Both the position numbers and the translations under genes were made by a program. Positions 45,892-56,776 of a stretch of 64,000 nt of DNA are shown here, in pieces. The notes beneath the pieces were generated by a model. The model had not been told where the DNA came from, did not search any database, and saw only the letters and a program-made list of their open reading frames with translations. This DNA comes from Paenarthrobacter ilicis. Lineage in GTDB: Bacteria; Actinomycetota; Actinomycetes; Actinomycetales; Micrococcaceae. Location: positions 1,116,001 to 1,180,000 of the forward strand of contig NZ_JAFBCD010000001.1 in NCBI RefSeq assembly GCF_016907545.1. The letters run 5' to 3'. Each line of letters begins with the position of its first letter. Positions within the stretch are counted from its first letter, which is position 1.

Positions 45892-47218
45892 CAAGGACCA
45901 GTCCGCCAAGGACGTTCCCACATCGGAAGTACGCGCGGCGGATGTCGCGCTGGATACTGCAGGCGGAACACTGGAACCATCCATCGTTCCCGTCTCCACG
46001 CAAAGCGGGGACCCGGGACACCAGGACGGCAACGTGATCCGCCGCATCGTCATGGGCAATGGGTTCGTTTCCGTCCTTGCCGTGGTTGTTGCCCTGATCC
46101 TGGGCGGTTTGCTGATTGCCAGCACCGACAGCCAGGTAGCCAAAACTGCCGGGTACTTCTTTGCCCGCCCCGGAGACTTCCTGGCCGCCCTCTGGGGTGC
46201 CATGACCGAAAGCTACGTGGCACTCTTCCAGGGGTCGGTATTCAGCCCACGCGAAGGTTTCAAACCGCTGCTGGAGACCATGACGGTGGCCACCCCGCTG
46301 ATTTGCGCCGGCCTGGGCGTTGCCTTGGCTTTCCGCGCTGGACTGTTCAACATCGGTGCACAGGGCCAGATCATCATCAGTGCAACCCTCGCGGCCTACG
46401 TCGGGTTCGCCTGGCACCTGCCGTTCGGACTGCACCTGCTGGTGGTGCTGGTCATGGGCGTTCTGGGTGGAGCGTTCTGGGGCGCCATTGTTGGCATCCT
46501 CAAGGCCCGCACCGGTGCCCACGAGGTCATTGTGACCATCATGCTCAACTACGTGGCACTGTTCCTGCTGGACTTCCTGCTGAACACGTCCGCTTTCCGC
46601 CGGCCGGGGGACAACAGCCCCATTTCGCCGCGACTGGATGAGACGGCCACGTACCCTGTCCTTATTCCCGGGTCCAGGCTCCACCTCGGCTTCCTCGTTG
46701 CCGTCCTGCTGACCGTTGGTGTGTGGTGGTTGCTGAACCGCTCCACCATCGGCTTTGAGTTCCGTGCCGTAGGCGCCAACCCTGTTGCCGCGCGCACTGC
46801 CGGCATCAAGGTTTCCCGGGCCACCATTCTGGCCATGGCCTTCGCCGGCGCGCTGGCCGCGTTCGGTGGCGTTGCCCAGGTGGCAGGAACGGAAAAGGTC
46901 CTCACCGGAGGCGTAGCAGCGCAGATCGGCTTCGATTCCATCACCGTGGCCCTGCTGGGACGCAGTACACCGTGGGGAACGTTCTTTGCCGGCCTGCTGT
47001 TTGGAGCCTTCCGCGCAGGAGCTGTCCAGATGCAGATCCAGACCGGTACCCCCATCGACATTGTCCTGGTGGTCCAGTCTTTGATTGTGCTGTTCATTGC
47101 AGCCCCGCCGCTGATCAGGTCCATCTTCCGGCTTGAGCCCAAGAAGAAAAACAAAACCAAGACACCGAAGGCGGCCCCCGCAGCTGCCCTTGCCAACGCC
47201 ACCGGAGGTGCCAAGTGA
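45884..47218 (+). CDS. Nucleoside ABC transporter permease 1
   Basis: 444 residues of the BPD_transp_2 (YufP) family. A polar N-terminal tail of ~55 residues precedes about ten membrane segments; the family motif GLFNIGAQGQIIISA lies near residue 160, and the tail ends in a Lys/Ala-rich stretch. GGAAGGAGG precedes the ATG. Overlaps both neighbours, showing tight coupling within the importer operon. Confidence 0.9.
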   Translation: MSDKDQSAKDVPTSEVRAADVALDTAGGTLEPSIVPVSTQSGDPGHQDGNVIRRIVMGNGFVSVLAVVVALILGGLLIASTDSQVAKTAGYFFARPGDFLAALWGAMTESYVALFQGSVFSPREGFKPLLETMTVATPLICAGLGVALAFRAGLFNIGAQGQIIISATLAAYVGFAWHLPFGLHLLVVLVMGVLGGAFWGAIVGILKARTGAHEVIVTIMLNYVALFLLDFLLNTSAFRRPGDNSPISPRLDETATYPVLIPGSRLHLGFLVAVLLTVGVWWLLNRSTIGFEFRAVGANPVAARTAGIKVSRATILAMAFAGALAAFGGVAQVAGTEKVLTGGVAAQIGFDSITVALLGRSTPWGTFFAGLLFGAFRAGAVQMQIQTGTPIDIVLVVQSLIVLFIAAPPLIRSIFRLEPKKKNKTKTPKAAPAAALANATGGAK

Positions 47219-48504
47219 GTACGGCAACCAAGGCTCCACACTCAGGGTCCACGGCCCTCCCGTCCTTCCGGCCTTCCCTGAAGGTGCCGGTGTCCCTGGG
47301 GGTCCTGTCACTCATTGCCCTGGTGTTCTTCGGCTTCCTGGGATCCAACCAGACCGCCGAAATGAAGATCAGCGACGCCGGGGACGCAGTTGTTGTCCCG
47401 GCGCTCATGATTCCGGGACAGGTGGGCGGGGTGGTCCTGGGCATCCTGCTTCTGGCCATGGCCGCTTACTCCGTATACCTCTGGACGCAGGGGGAGAAGT
47501 CACCGAAGTGGCTTCCCATCGCCTTCGCCGTGGTCTTCGTCTTTGCATTGTTGGTATGGATTGTGGCCGGGGCGCGGCAGCCGTCGATTTCCCTGGCCGG
47601 CTTGGTTGCCGGTTCGGTGACGTTGGCTGTGCCCTTGGTGTTCGGCTCCCTCTCCGGTGTCCTGTGTGAGCGCGTCGGCGTCGTCAACATCGCCATCGAA
47701 GGCCAGCTCCTGGGCGGTGCGTTCACGGCAGCCCTCGTGGCAACGGTCACCGGCAGCCCGTACATCGGCCTGATCGCGGCAGCAGCCGCCGGCGCAGCGG
47801 TGTCCATGGTCCTTGCTGTCTTCAGCATCAAGTACCTGGTCAACCAGATCATTGTGGGCGTGGTGTTGAACGTCCTGGTCTCGGGGCTGACCGGCTTCCT
47901 GTTCGGCACCCTGATGGTGACCAACAAGGAGCAGTTCAATACGCCTGGGCGTTTGGACATCCTGCCCATCCCGTTCCTCTCCGACATCCCCATCATCGGA
48001 CCCATCCTGTTTGAGCAGTCCATTGCCGGTTACCTGATGTATGTGGCAGTCGCCGTGGTGTGGTTCGGGCTGTTCAAGACCCGCTGGGGCCTGCGCGTCC
48101 GCGCGGTTGGCGAGCACCCGCAGGCTGCGGACACGCTGGGCATCAACGTCAATGCCACCCGCTTCTGGAACGTCACGTTGGGCGGAGCCATTGCAGGCAT
48201 CGGCGGCGCTGTCTTCACGTTGGTGACCATCGATTCCTTCACCAAGGACATTTCGGGAGGGCGCGGCTTCATCGCCCTGGCTGCCTTGATCTTTGGCCGC
48301 TGGAACCCGATCGGCGCCTTCCTCGCGTCGCTGCTGTTTGGCTTCGCGTACAACCTCCAGTCCATCCTGGGCATCATCGGAACGCCGGTGCCCAGCCAGT
48401 TCATGGCCATGCTGCCGTACCTGGTGACCATTTTCGCCGTCGCGGGCCTGGTGGGTAAGTCCAGAGGCCCGGCCGCCAGCGGCATACCGTATGTGAAGGG
48501 TTGA
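47215..48504 (+). CDS. Nucleoside ABC transporter permease 2
   Basis: 429 residues of the YufQ-like branch of the same family. About ten membrane segments; the core motif is VGVVNIAIEGQLLGGAF near residue 160, and the GRGFIALAALIFGRWNP stretch is near the C terminus. The GTG start overlaps the previous stop (GTGA). Forms the heterodimeric channel with permease 1; cytidine deaminase follows three bases later. Confidence 0.91.
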   Translation: MSTATKAPHSGSTALPSFRPSLKVPVSLGVLSLIALVFFGFLGSNQTAEMKISDAGDAVVVPALMIPGQVGGVVLGILLLAMAAYSVYLWTQGEKSPKWLPIAFAVVFVFALLVWIVAGARQPSISLAGLVAGSVTLAVPLVFGSLSGVLCERVGVVNIAIEGQLLGGAFTAALVATVTGSPYIGLIAAAAAGAAVSMVLAVFSIKYLVNQIIVGVVLNVLVSGLTGFLFGTLMVTNKEQFNTPGRLDILPIPFLSDIPIIGPILFEQSIAGYLMYVAVAVVWFGLFKTRWGLRVRAVGEHPQAADTLGINVNATRFWNVTLGGAIAGIGGAVFTLVTIDSFTKDISGGRGFIALAALIFGRWNPIGAFLASLLFGFAYNLQSILGIIGTPVPSQFMAMLPYLVTIFAVAGLVGKSRGPAASGIPYVKG

Positions 48505-48506
48505 CG

Positions 48507-48911
48507 ATGCCTGGGCAGGCCGTCGATTGGGACGCCCTCAAGAGGGCAGCCCAGGAGGCCATGGGCCGGGCGTATGCACCCTATTCCAAGTTCCCGGTGG
48601 GGGCTGCGGCCCTCACCGAGGACGGCCGGATCATCAGTGGCTGCAACGTGGAGAACGCCAGCTATGGCCTGACCCTGTGTGCCGAGTGCGCGCTGGTGGG
48701 CCAGCTCCATATGACCGGCGGCGGCAGGATTTCAGCGTTTTACTGCGTGGACGGACAGGGCAACATCCTGATGCCCTGTGGACGTTGCCGCCAACTGCTG
48801 TATGAGTTCCGGGCCCCCGGCATGCAGCTCATGACCACTCAGGGCATCAAATCCATGGATCAGGTGCTACCCGATGCCTTTGGTCCCGAACATTTGGAGG
48901 AAACCCCGTGA
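48507..48911 (+). CDS. cdd: Cytidine deaminase
   Basis: 134 residues, the small tetrameric type. Zinc ligands are Cys of CAECALVG and the pair in PCGRCRQLL, with the catalytic Glu in CAE; substrate-binding NVENASYG precedes them. It deaminates cytidine and deoxycytidine to uridine/deoxyuridine. GAAGGG precedes the ATG. It lies between the nucleoside importer and thymidine phosphorylase, so imported nucleosides go straight into catabolism. Confidence 0.94.
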   Translation: MPGQAVDWDALKRAAQEAMGRAYAPYSKFPVGAAALTEDGRIISGCNVENASYGLTLCAECALVGQLHMTGGGRISAFYCVDGQGNILMPCGRCRQLLYEFRAPGMQLMTTQGIKSMDQVLPDAFGPEHLEETP

Positions 48912-50215
48912 CCACAGAAGCGTTTGACGCCGTCCAGATCATTTCCATCAAACGGGACAAAGGGACGCTGACTCCCGAGCAGATCGACTGGACCATCGAT
49001 GCCTACACCCGTGGTGTGATCGCCGATGAACAGATGGCTGCACTGAACATGGCGATCCTCCTCAACGGGATGGACCGTGCCGAGATTTCCCGGTGGACAA
49101 CTGCCATGATCGCCTCGGGCGAACGCATGGACTTTTCGTCCCTGACAAGGCCCGACGGCGGCATGAAAGCTACCAGCGACAAGCACTCCACCGGGGGCGT
49201 GGGGGACAAGATCACCCTGCCGCTCGCTCCACTGGTGGCGGTGTTTGGCGTGGCGGTTCCGCAGCTCTCGGGCCGCGGCCTTGGCCACACCGGCGGAACA
49301 TTGGACAAGCTCGAAGCCATCCCCGGGTGGCGCGCCAACCTCAGCAACGCGGAGATCATGGCCCAGCTCCAGGACGTGGGTGCCGTGATCTGCGCTGCAG
49401 GTTCCGGCTTGGCACCGGCAGACAAGAAGCTCTACGCCCTGCGCGATGTCACCGGGACGGTGGAAGCCATTCCGCTGATTGCGTCGTCGATCATGAGCAA
49501 GAAGATCGCTGAGGGAACCGGCTCCCTGGTGCTGGATGTCAAGGTGGGGTCCGGTGCCTTCATGAAGGATGAGGCCAGGGCCCGGGAGCTCGCCGAAACC
49601 ATGGTGGCGTTGGGCAAGGATGCGGGGGTTCACACCGTTGCGCTGATCACGGACATGTCCACACCGCTGGGCCTCACTGCAGGCAATGCGATCGAAGTGG
49701 AGGAATCCGTGGAGGTCCTTGCCGGCGGTGGTCCGGAAGACGTCGTCGAACTGACCGTTCGCCTGGCTGAGGAGATGCTGGCCGGCGCCGGCATCCACGA
49801 TGCCGATCCCGCTGCCGCCCTCAAGGATGGCCGGGCCATGGACGTCTGGAACCGGATGATCGAGGCCCAGGGCGGCGACCCCCGTGCTGCCCTGCCCGTG
49901 GCCAAGGAGTCCGAGGTCATCTACGCTCCGGCCGATGGTGTCCTGGTGCAGCTGGATGCCCTCTCGGTGGGCGTGGCTGCCTGGCGCCTGGGCGCCGGCC
50001 GCGCCCGCAAGGAGGACCAGGTCCAGGCAGGAGCGGGTGTCCGAATGCACGCTAAACCGGGTGCTTTGGTGCGGGCGGGGGAGCCCCTGATGACGCTCCT
50101 GACTGATACACCGGAGAAGTTCGAGCGGGCCAAGGAAGCGCTTCAGGATGCGGTGGTCATTGCTCCCGAAGGATCCCGGCCTGACCGCCAGCTGATTATC
50201 AGCCGGATCGCCTAG
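48908..50215 (+). CDS. deoA: Thymidine (pyrimidine-nucleoside) phosphorylase
   Basis: 435 residues. The phosphate-binding signature KHSTGGVGDKITLPLAPLVA is near residue 84, followed by SGRGLGHTGGTLDKLE; the C-terminal third is the PYNP domain. It splits thymidine/deoxyuridine (possibly uridine) into base and deoxyribose-1-phosphate. Overlaps cdd by four bases (GTGA). Last gene of the nucleoside uptake and breakdown operon. Confidence 0.94.
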   Translation: MTTEAFDAVQIISIKRDKGTLTPEQIDWTIDAYTRGVIADEQMAALNMAILLNGMDRAEISRWTTAMIASGERMDFSSLTRPDGGMKATSDKHSTGGVGDKITLPLAPLVAVFGVAVPQLSGRGLGHTGGTLDKLEAIPGWRANLSNAEIMAQLQDVGAVICAAGSGLAPADKKLYALRDVTGTVEAIPLIASSIMSKKIAEGTGSLVLDVKVGSGAFMKDEARARELAETMVALGKDAGVHTVALITDMSTPLGLTAGNAIEVEESVEVLAGGGPEDVVELTVRLAEEMLAGAGIHDADPAAALKDGRAMDVWNRMIEAQGGDPRAALPVAKESEVIYAPADGVLVQLDALSVGVAAWRLGAGRARKEDQVQAGAGVRMHAKPGALVRAGEPLMTLLTDTPEKFERAKEALQDAVVIAPEGSRPDRQLIISRIA

Positions 50216-50305
50216 GCTTGATGTTCCGGGTTGTCCCCGCGTGTCGGACAGCCCGGAACAGCTGACCACCGGTTCCGCCAAGGGGCCGCAGACTTTAAGG
50301 ATTCC

Positions 50306-50971
50306 GTGCAGGGCATCAACGATTTCATCCTCGCCGCGGCGGAGCAGCCGTGGGTGTTGCTCCTTGTTTTTGCCTGCTGTGTCATCGACGGCTTTTTCCC
50401 GCCCATTCCCAGTGAATCCGTGGTGGTGGGCCTCGGCGCGGTGGCCGGCAGCAGCGGTTCGCCCAACGTGTGGCTGCTGGCCCTGATGGCAGCGCTCGGA
50501 GCCTTTGTTGGGGACAACATCGCTTACATGATCGGCAAGAGCATCGGCATCCAGCGGTGGCGTTGGATGCGCACCCAACGGATGCAGGGTGCTTTCAGCT
50601 GGGCAGGCAAGGAACTCCGACGCCGGGCAGCCTCGCTCATCATGGTGGCCCGGTTCATCCCCATCGGCCGGGTGGCCGTTAACCTGACGGCCGGGGCCAC
50701 CCATTTCAACCACCGCCGCTTCGTGGCACTCACCGGCCTGTCCGCCATTCTGTGGGCCAGCTACTCGGTGGTGCTGGGGTACTTCTTTGGTGTCTGGTTC
50801 GAGCACAACCATCTGCTGGGCGCCGTGATCGCAATCGTGGTGGCCGTGATCCTGGGCGTGATCATCGACCGCATCATCAGCAAGGTCCGCGGGTCCGTTC
50901 CCCTGGATCGCTCCAACATTCCCGGCTCCACCGCACCAGGGGAACAGGCACCGCCTCCACCCACGGTATGA
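50306..50971 (+). CDS. DedA-family membrane protein, copy 1
   Basis: About 221 residues. It shows the DedA/SNARE-associated pattern: a short N-terminal re-entrant segment, the acidic motif (IPSESVVVGLGA), GDNIAYMIGKSIG, and the Arg motif ARFIPIGRVAVNLTAG with G-x3-N. DedA proteins are lipid or undecaprenyl-phosphate transporters that keep the membrane healthy. The GTG start is preceded by AAGGA. Nearly the same arrangement is repeated in the next gene. Confidence 0.88.
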   Translation: MQGINDFILAAAEQPWVLLLVFACCVIDGFFPPIPSESVVVGLGAVAGSSGSPNVWLLALMAALGAFVGDNIAYMIGKSIGIQRWRWMRTQRMQGAFSWAGKELRRRAASLIMVARFIPIGRVAVNLTAGATHFNHRRFVALTGLSAILWASYSVVLGYFFGVWFEHNHLLGAVIAIVVAVILGVIIDRIISKVRGSVPLDRSNIPGSTAPGEQAPPPPTV

Positions 50972-51146
50972 CGGGAAAACCCCCGCAACATCAGTCCACC
51001 GGTTGATGACGGAACCGTTACCGCATCGGTAGCGTTAAACGCGTGATCCCTTGGCCGGGACGTAGCGAACGACGTCCTGGCCGTGGGACACTAAGAGCGA
51101 CTTTGGTCACAGTGTCAAGTCATATTCGTCTAGGAGCTACCACCGC

Positions 51147-51854
51147 GTGGAGTCTTTGAACCTAATGCTCGAGCATGCAGCCGGGCAGCCTTGGATTTAC
51201 CCGGTACTCCTGGTCTTCTTCTTTATTGACGGATTTGCCACCATCCTGCCCAGCGAAACAGCAATCGTTGGCCTCTCGGCGCTGTCCCTTCACAGCGGAG
51301 AGCCCAACTTGTGGATCCTGGGCGCAACGGCCCTGGTGGGTGCTATCGCCGGTGACAACATGGCGTACATGCTGGGGCGGAAAATCGGCCTCACCCGCTG
51401 GCGGTGGATGCGCCGTCCCAAGGTCCAGAAGATGTTTGCCTGGGCCCAGTATGAGCTGGACAAGCGTGGAGCGGTCCTCATTTTCACGGCCCGCTACATT
51501 CCCTGGGGACGTGTGGCCGTCAACTACGTGGCAGGCCAAACAGGCTTCCGACACCGGACCTTCTTCCTGCTGGACGCTTTCGCCTGCGTCACGTGGGTGG
51601 GCTACTCGATTGGCATCGGGCTGCTGGCCGGGCAGTGGGTGCACCACAACCCGCTCCTGGGCGTCGGAATCGCCATAGCCTTCGCAGTGGTTCTGGGCAT
51701 TGTGGTTGACCACGCACTGCGCTGGTGGCACAAGTACCTTGAGCGTAAGGACAAGGCCCGTGATGAGGCGGCAGCTGTCCCGGCAGAGAACGCCGCGGAG
51801 GACCCTGAGCGCAAGGCCGTTGCCGGCGTCGACGTTTCCAAACCGGCCAGCTAG
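51147..51854 (+). CDS. DedA-family membrane protein, copy 2
   Basis: 235 residues, a paralogue of the preceding gene (LPSETAIVGLSAL, GDNMAYMLGRKIGLTRWRWM, ARYIPWGRVAVNYVAGQTGF). The C terminus adds a charged, Glu/Ala-rich tail of about 40 residues. GTG start with GGAG about ten bases upstream. A 175-base gap with a GGCC(G)GGACGT hairpin (51053-51081) separates the copies, so they may be controlled separately. Confidence 0.88.
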   Translation: MESLNLMLEHAAGQPWIYPVLLVFFFIDGFATILPSETAIVGLSALSLHSGEPNLWILGATALVGAIAGDNMAYMLGRKIGLTRWRWMRRPKVQKMFAWAQYELDKRGAVLIFTARYIPWGRVAVNYVAGQTGFRHRTFFLLDAFACVTWVGYSIGIGLLAGQWVHHNPLLGVGIAIAFAVVLGIVVDHALRWWHKYLERKDKARDEAAAVPAENAAEDPERKAVAGVDVSKPAS

Positions 51855-51910
51855 CCAAGCTGCTGGTCCGGCTGGCCATGATCATGGATGCGGGGACTAG
51901 TCTTAGAAAC

Positions 51911-53053
51911 GTGACTGAGCCCATTCTTGATGCTGCCCCTGCCCTCGACTTCGATTTGAAGAGCCTGCCCAAGGTCTCCCTTCATGACCACCTGGACGGA
52001 GGACTCCGGCCGGAAACCATCATCGAACTGGCCGAGGCCGTAGGCCACACCCTTCCCTCCACGGACCCCGTGGCCCTGGGCCAATGGTTCCGCGAATCCG
52101 CAGACTCCGGTTCGCTGGTCCGCTACCTCGAAACGTTTGACCACACCATTGCCGTCATGCAGACCAAGGAAGGCCTCTTCCGGGTTGCCAAGGAATTCGT
52201 GGAGGACCTCGCCGAGGACGGCGTGGTCTATGGTGAAGTCCGCTGGGCACCCGAACAGCACCTCCAGAAGGGCCTGACCCTGGACGAAGTGGTGGAGGCT
52301 GTACAGACCGGCCTGGAAGCCGGTGTGGACGCCGCAGATGAGCGCGGACAGCAGATCCAGGTCGGCCAGCTGATTACCGCCATGCGCCACGCTGACCGCG
52401 GCCAGGAGATAGCCGAGCTCGCCGTGCGCCACCGCGCCAACGGAGCTGTCGGCTTTGACATTGCCGGCGCTGAAGACGGCTTCCTGCCCTCCAGGTTCAA
52501 GGAAGCTTTCACGTACCTGGCAGAAAACAACTTCCCGGCCACCATCCACGCCGGTGAAGCCGCCGGGCTGGACAGCATCCAGTCCGCCTTGGTTGACGGA
52601 CGCGCCCTGCGCCTGGGCCACGGCGTGCGGATCGCAGAGGACATCACGGTGGAGTTCGAGGAGAACCCGGAGGACGACGGCGATGACGTGATCGGCATGG
52701 TCACCATCGGCAGCGTGGCGGCGTGGGTCCGCGACCGCGGCATCGCCCTGGAGATCTGCCCGTCGTCCAACCTCCAGACCGGCGCCATCTCCGGCTTCGG
52801 CGAAGGCATCGAAAGCCACCCGGTGGACATGCTGTTCCAGCTGGGCTTCAACGTCACCATCAACACTGACAACCGCCTGATGAGCGGTGTGACGCTGACC
52901 GACGAGTTTGAGCTCATGGTCGAGACATTCGACTACGACCTGGACGATCTCCTGGAACTGACGCTCAACGCCGCCGAGGCAGCCTTCCTGCCCTTGGATG
53001 AGCGCGAAGCATTGGTTGAGTACATCAACGATGCCTACGCCAACCTCGGCTAA
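51911..53053 (+). CDS. add: Adenosine deaminase
   Basis: 380 residues. The zinc-binding HDHLDGG is near residue 26, HAGEAAG and GHGVRIAED follow in the middle, and TDNRLMSG near the end gives the Asp ligand (relatives have TDDP or TDN). It deaminates adenosine/deoxyadenosine in salvage, complementing cdd and deoA upstream. The GTG has no ribosome site; TAGTCT ends seven bases before it. Its 3' end overlaps mazG. Confidence 0.93.
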   Translation: MTEPILDAAPALDFDLKSLPKVSLHDHLDGGLRPETIIELAEAVGHTLPSTDPVALGQWFRESADSGSLVRYLETFDHTIAVMQTKEGLFRVAKEFVEDLAEDGVVYGEVRWAPEQHLQKGLTLDEVVEAVQTGLEAGVDAADERGQQIQVGQLITAMRHADRGQEIAELAVRHRANGAVGFDIAGAEDGFLPSRFKEAFTYLAENNFPATIHAGEAAGLDSIQSALVDGRALRLGHGVRIAEDITVEFEENPEDDGDDVIGMVTIGSVAAWVRDRGIALEICPSSNLQTGAISGFGEGIESHPVDMLFQLGFNVTINTDNRLMSGVTLTDEFELMVETFDYDLDDLLELTLNAAEAAFLPLDEREALVEYINDAYANLG

Positions 53054-53726
53054 CGGCTCCAGCGGGCTCACCGAGCTGCTGGGGACAGTTGCGGCGCTCC
53101 GGGAGCATTGCCCCTGGATGGGTGCGCTGACCCACGAATCGCTGGTGGAGTATCTGATCGAGGAAGCCTATGAAGTGGTGGACTCGATTGAGGCCGGCGA
53201 CTCACCAACCCGGGACGACGAGCTCCGCGGCGAGCTGGGTGATGTGCTGCTGCAGGTGGTGCTCCATGCCCGGCTCGCCGAGGAGCGCGGCAGCTTTGAT
53301 TTTGATGCCGTGGCCCGGGCCATCAACGCCAAGATGGTCCGGCGCAACCAGCACGTTTTCACGCCGGACGGATCCTTGCGGGAGACTTTCCCGGCCAGCG
53401 TTGAGGAAATCATCGTCACATGGGACGCGGCCAAGAAGGCGGAGATGCCAGAACGGGAGAACCCCTTCGAGGGGATCCCGACGCATCTTCCGGCCTTGGC
53501 AGCGGCCCGGAAGTCCATGGACAGGGCGGCCCGCGCTGGCCTGTCCGTGGAAGCGGCAGGCGGGCAGGCCGCCGTCGTGCCTTCCGATTTTGCCGCAACC
53601 GAAGAAGCGCTGGGGGAGTTCCTGCTGGCCGTCGTTGCCCATGCCAGGTCGCAGGGACTGGACGCCGAAAGGGCGCTCCGTTCAGCGGTTCGATCGTTTC
53701 AGAATGGTGCCGCCCGGTCTTCATGA
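53031..53726 (+). CDS. mazG: MazG-family nucleoside triphosphate pyrophosphohydrolase
   Basis: 231 residues. The magnesium-binding EExxE-like motif is in LIEEAYEVVDSIE and the second acidic motif in ELGDVLLQVVLHARLAEE, with KMVRRNQHVF after them. It hydrolyses non-canonical or excess NTPs to NMP and PPi. The start overlaps the add 3' end by 23 bases; eno follows after a 116-base gap with its own ribosome site. Confidence 0.9.
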   Translation: MPTPTSANGSSGLTELLGTVAALREHCPWMGALTHESLVEYLIEEAYEVVDSIEAGDSPTRDDELRGELGDVLLQVVLHARLAEERGSFDFDAVARAINAKMVRRNQHVFTPDGSLRETFPASVEEIIVTWDAAKKAEMPERENPFEGIPTHLPALAAARKSMDRAARAGLSVEAAGGQAAVVPSDFAATEEALGEFLLAVVAHARSQGLDAERALRSAVRSFQNGAARSS

Positions 53727-53773
53727 CGTGAGGGCTTGGAATTTGTTCCGTAACCTGAGCCACTCTGGACTAG

Positions 53774-55123
<1,350 letters not shown>

Positions 55124-55270
55124 CCTTCAGCGAAATCAGGTAACCGGTGGCTATGGTGGAAAGACCATGGCCGCCGGTTCTTGTTTAAGCTGAAACCGGT
55201 CATTACGGCCAGGTCAGAGAACCGCACCAGCAGCAACCGCCAGGCAAGCACCGGGCATTACAGGAGTGTC

Positions 55271-56008
55271 ATGGCCACCCGTCGACCCAAGGTACCCAGG
55301 GCCACCGCTTTGGGAACCCCTCCCGGCGCTGTCCGGCCTTCCACCCCCCGGGGACCGGCACCGGAAGAAGCTCCGGTTGCGGACGTCATTGCCGCGGAGT
55401 TCGGTGCGGGCAAACCTGCTGCCGGAAAGGTGCAGGCTGTGACGCCGGACTCCCCGAAGCCGGCGTCCGGTAAAAAGGCCAACGAGGGCAGCGACGCTTC
55501 GCCGCGGAAGAAGCCAAGCTCCGGCACCACGTCGCCGGTCAAGAATTCCGGGCCTGCCAAGAAGGCAGGCAAGGCCAGCGGTGCGCCGGCTCCTGCCGCT
55601 GGCCGGGATTCCGATCCTGTTCCGGCAAAAGCCTTCTCCGGCCGGATGCTTGCCCTCGCCGTCGTCATGATTGCGATCACCATTATGCTGGCCCCCACCG
55701 TGAAGATCTTTTTGGAAAAAAGAGCCGAGATTTCGGCCCTTGAAGCGGAAATCTCCAGCCAAAAAGCCGAGCAGAATGACCTGAACAAGCAGATCTCCCG
55801 GTGGCAGGATCCCAACTACGTGAAACAACAGGCACGGGATCGCATTAACATGGTGATGCCGGGTGAAACGGGCTACTGGGTGTTTGGCGGGGAAGATGCT
55901 GCTGGCACGCCGGGTGGCCGCACCGGCTCCGGATCGTCTGTCAACCCGGAGAATCTGCCCTGGGTGGATGCTCTCTGGGAGTCCATTAGACGGTCTGCAA
56001 CTGACTAG
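55271..56008 (+). CDS. FtsB/DivIC-type septum formation initiator
   Basis: 245 residues. The first ~120 are a Pro/Lys/Ala-rich, probably disordered cytoplasmic tail, much longer than in E. coli FtsB. One membrane helix follows (MLALAVVMIAITIMLAPTV), then a coiled coil (EKRAEISALEAEISSQKAEQ) and the YVKQQARDRINMVMPGETGY motif of the family. It recruits divisome proteins at the septum. AGGAG precedes the ATG by four bases. Confidence 0.88.
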   Translation: MATRRPKVPRATALGTPPGAVRPSTPRGPAPEEAPVADVIAAEFGAGKPAAGKVQAVTPDSPKPASGKKANEGSDASPRKKPSSGTTSPVKNSGPAKKAGKASGAPAPAAGRDSDPVPAKAFSGRMLALAVVMIAITIMLAPTVKIFLEKRAEISALEAEISSQKAEQNDLNKQISRWQDPNYVKQQARDRINMVMPGETGYWVFGGEDAAGTPGGRTGSGSSVNPENLPWVDALWESIRRSATD

Positions 56009-56065
56009 ATGCGGTGCCCGCCGCCGTCGTGTCCGCATGGGACCCGGCTAAAAGGGGCAGGAAGG

Positions 56066-56776
56066 TTGGCAACGCACGTGGAAGAGAACACGGCAGCCCT
56101 GCCGCAGGAATCCCGCCAGCCGTCAGCACACGATCTTGAAGTACTGAGCCGCCAACTTGGCCGGCCGGTTCGCGATGTGGTGGAGATCCCGGCGCGCTGC
56201 GTCTGCGGTAATCCGCTGGTCGCTGCAACGGCTCCCCGGCTCAGCAACGGGACCCCGTTCCCCACCACGTTCTACTTGACCCACCCGGTGATCACTTCGG
56301 CTGTGTCGCGTTTGGAAGCCATGGGCGTCATGAACCGGATGAATGATCGTCTGGGCGACGATCAAGAGTTGGCAGAGGCCTACCACGGCGCGCATGAGGC
56401 TTACCTGCAGGCCCGCAACCAGATCGCCCACCGTTCAGGCACCGGCGCCGTCCCCGAGATTGACGGGATCTCCGCTGGTGGCATGCCCACGCGCGTCAAG
56501 TGCCTCCACGTCCTGGTGGGACATTCGCTGGCTGCCGGACCCGGCGTCAACCCCCTGGGTGATGAAGCCGTTGAGGCCATCGCCGAGTGGTGGACCACGG
56601 ACAAATGCTACTGCGACGGCGCCTGGGACACGGCGGGCGAGGCTCCTTCCCGGGATCTCAGCCGTCACGGTCCCCAGGGCCTGCCGGATATTGTTGGACG
56701 CCCGGCGCCGGTGCGGAAGGCGAAAGCCGCCGATGCCGGGGACCCGGCCGCTGGTTCAACCGAAGGCGCCGAATGA
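56066..56776 (+). CDS. DUF501 domain protein
   Basis: About 236 residues. The conserved block of DUF501 runs from LGRPVRDVVEIPARCVCGNP to the Cys-rich end WWTTDKCYCDG, with CxC-type pairs (CVCG, CYC) that may hold a metal; VKCLHVLVGHSLA lies between. The function of the family is unknown, but it is almost always found between ftsB and ppx in actinobacteria. The start is uncertain: a TTG after AAAGGGG is chosen, and GTG 56078 is possible. Stop overlaps the ppx start. Confidence 0.85.
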   Translation: MATHVEENTAALPQESRQPSAHDLEVLSRQLGRPVRDVVEIPARCVCGNPLVAATAPRLSNGTPFPTTFYLTHPVITSAVSRLEAMGVMNRMNDRLGDDQELAEAYHGAHEAYLQARNQIAHRSGTGAVPEIDGISAGGMPTRVKCLHVLVGHSLAAGPGVNPLGDEAVEAIAEWWTTDKCYCDGAWDTAGEAPSRDLSRHGPQGLPDIVGRPAPVRKAKAADAGDPAAGSTEGAE

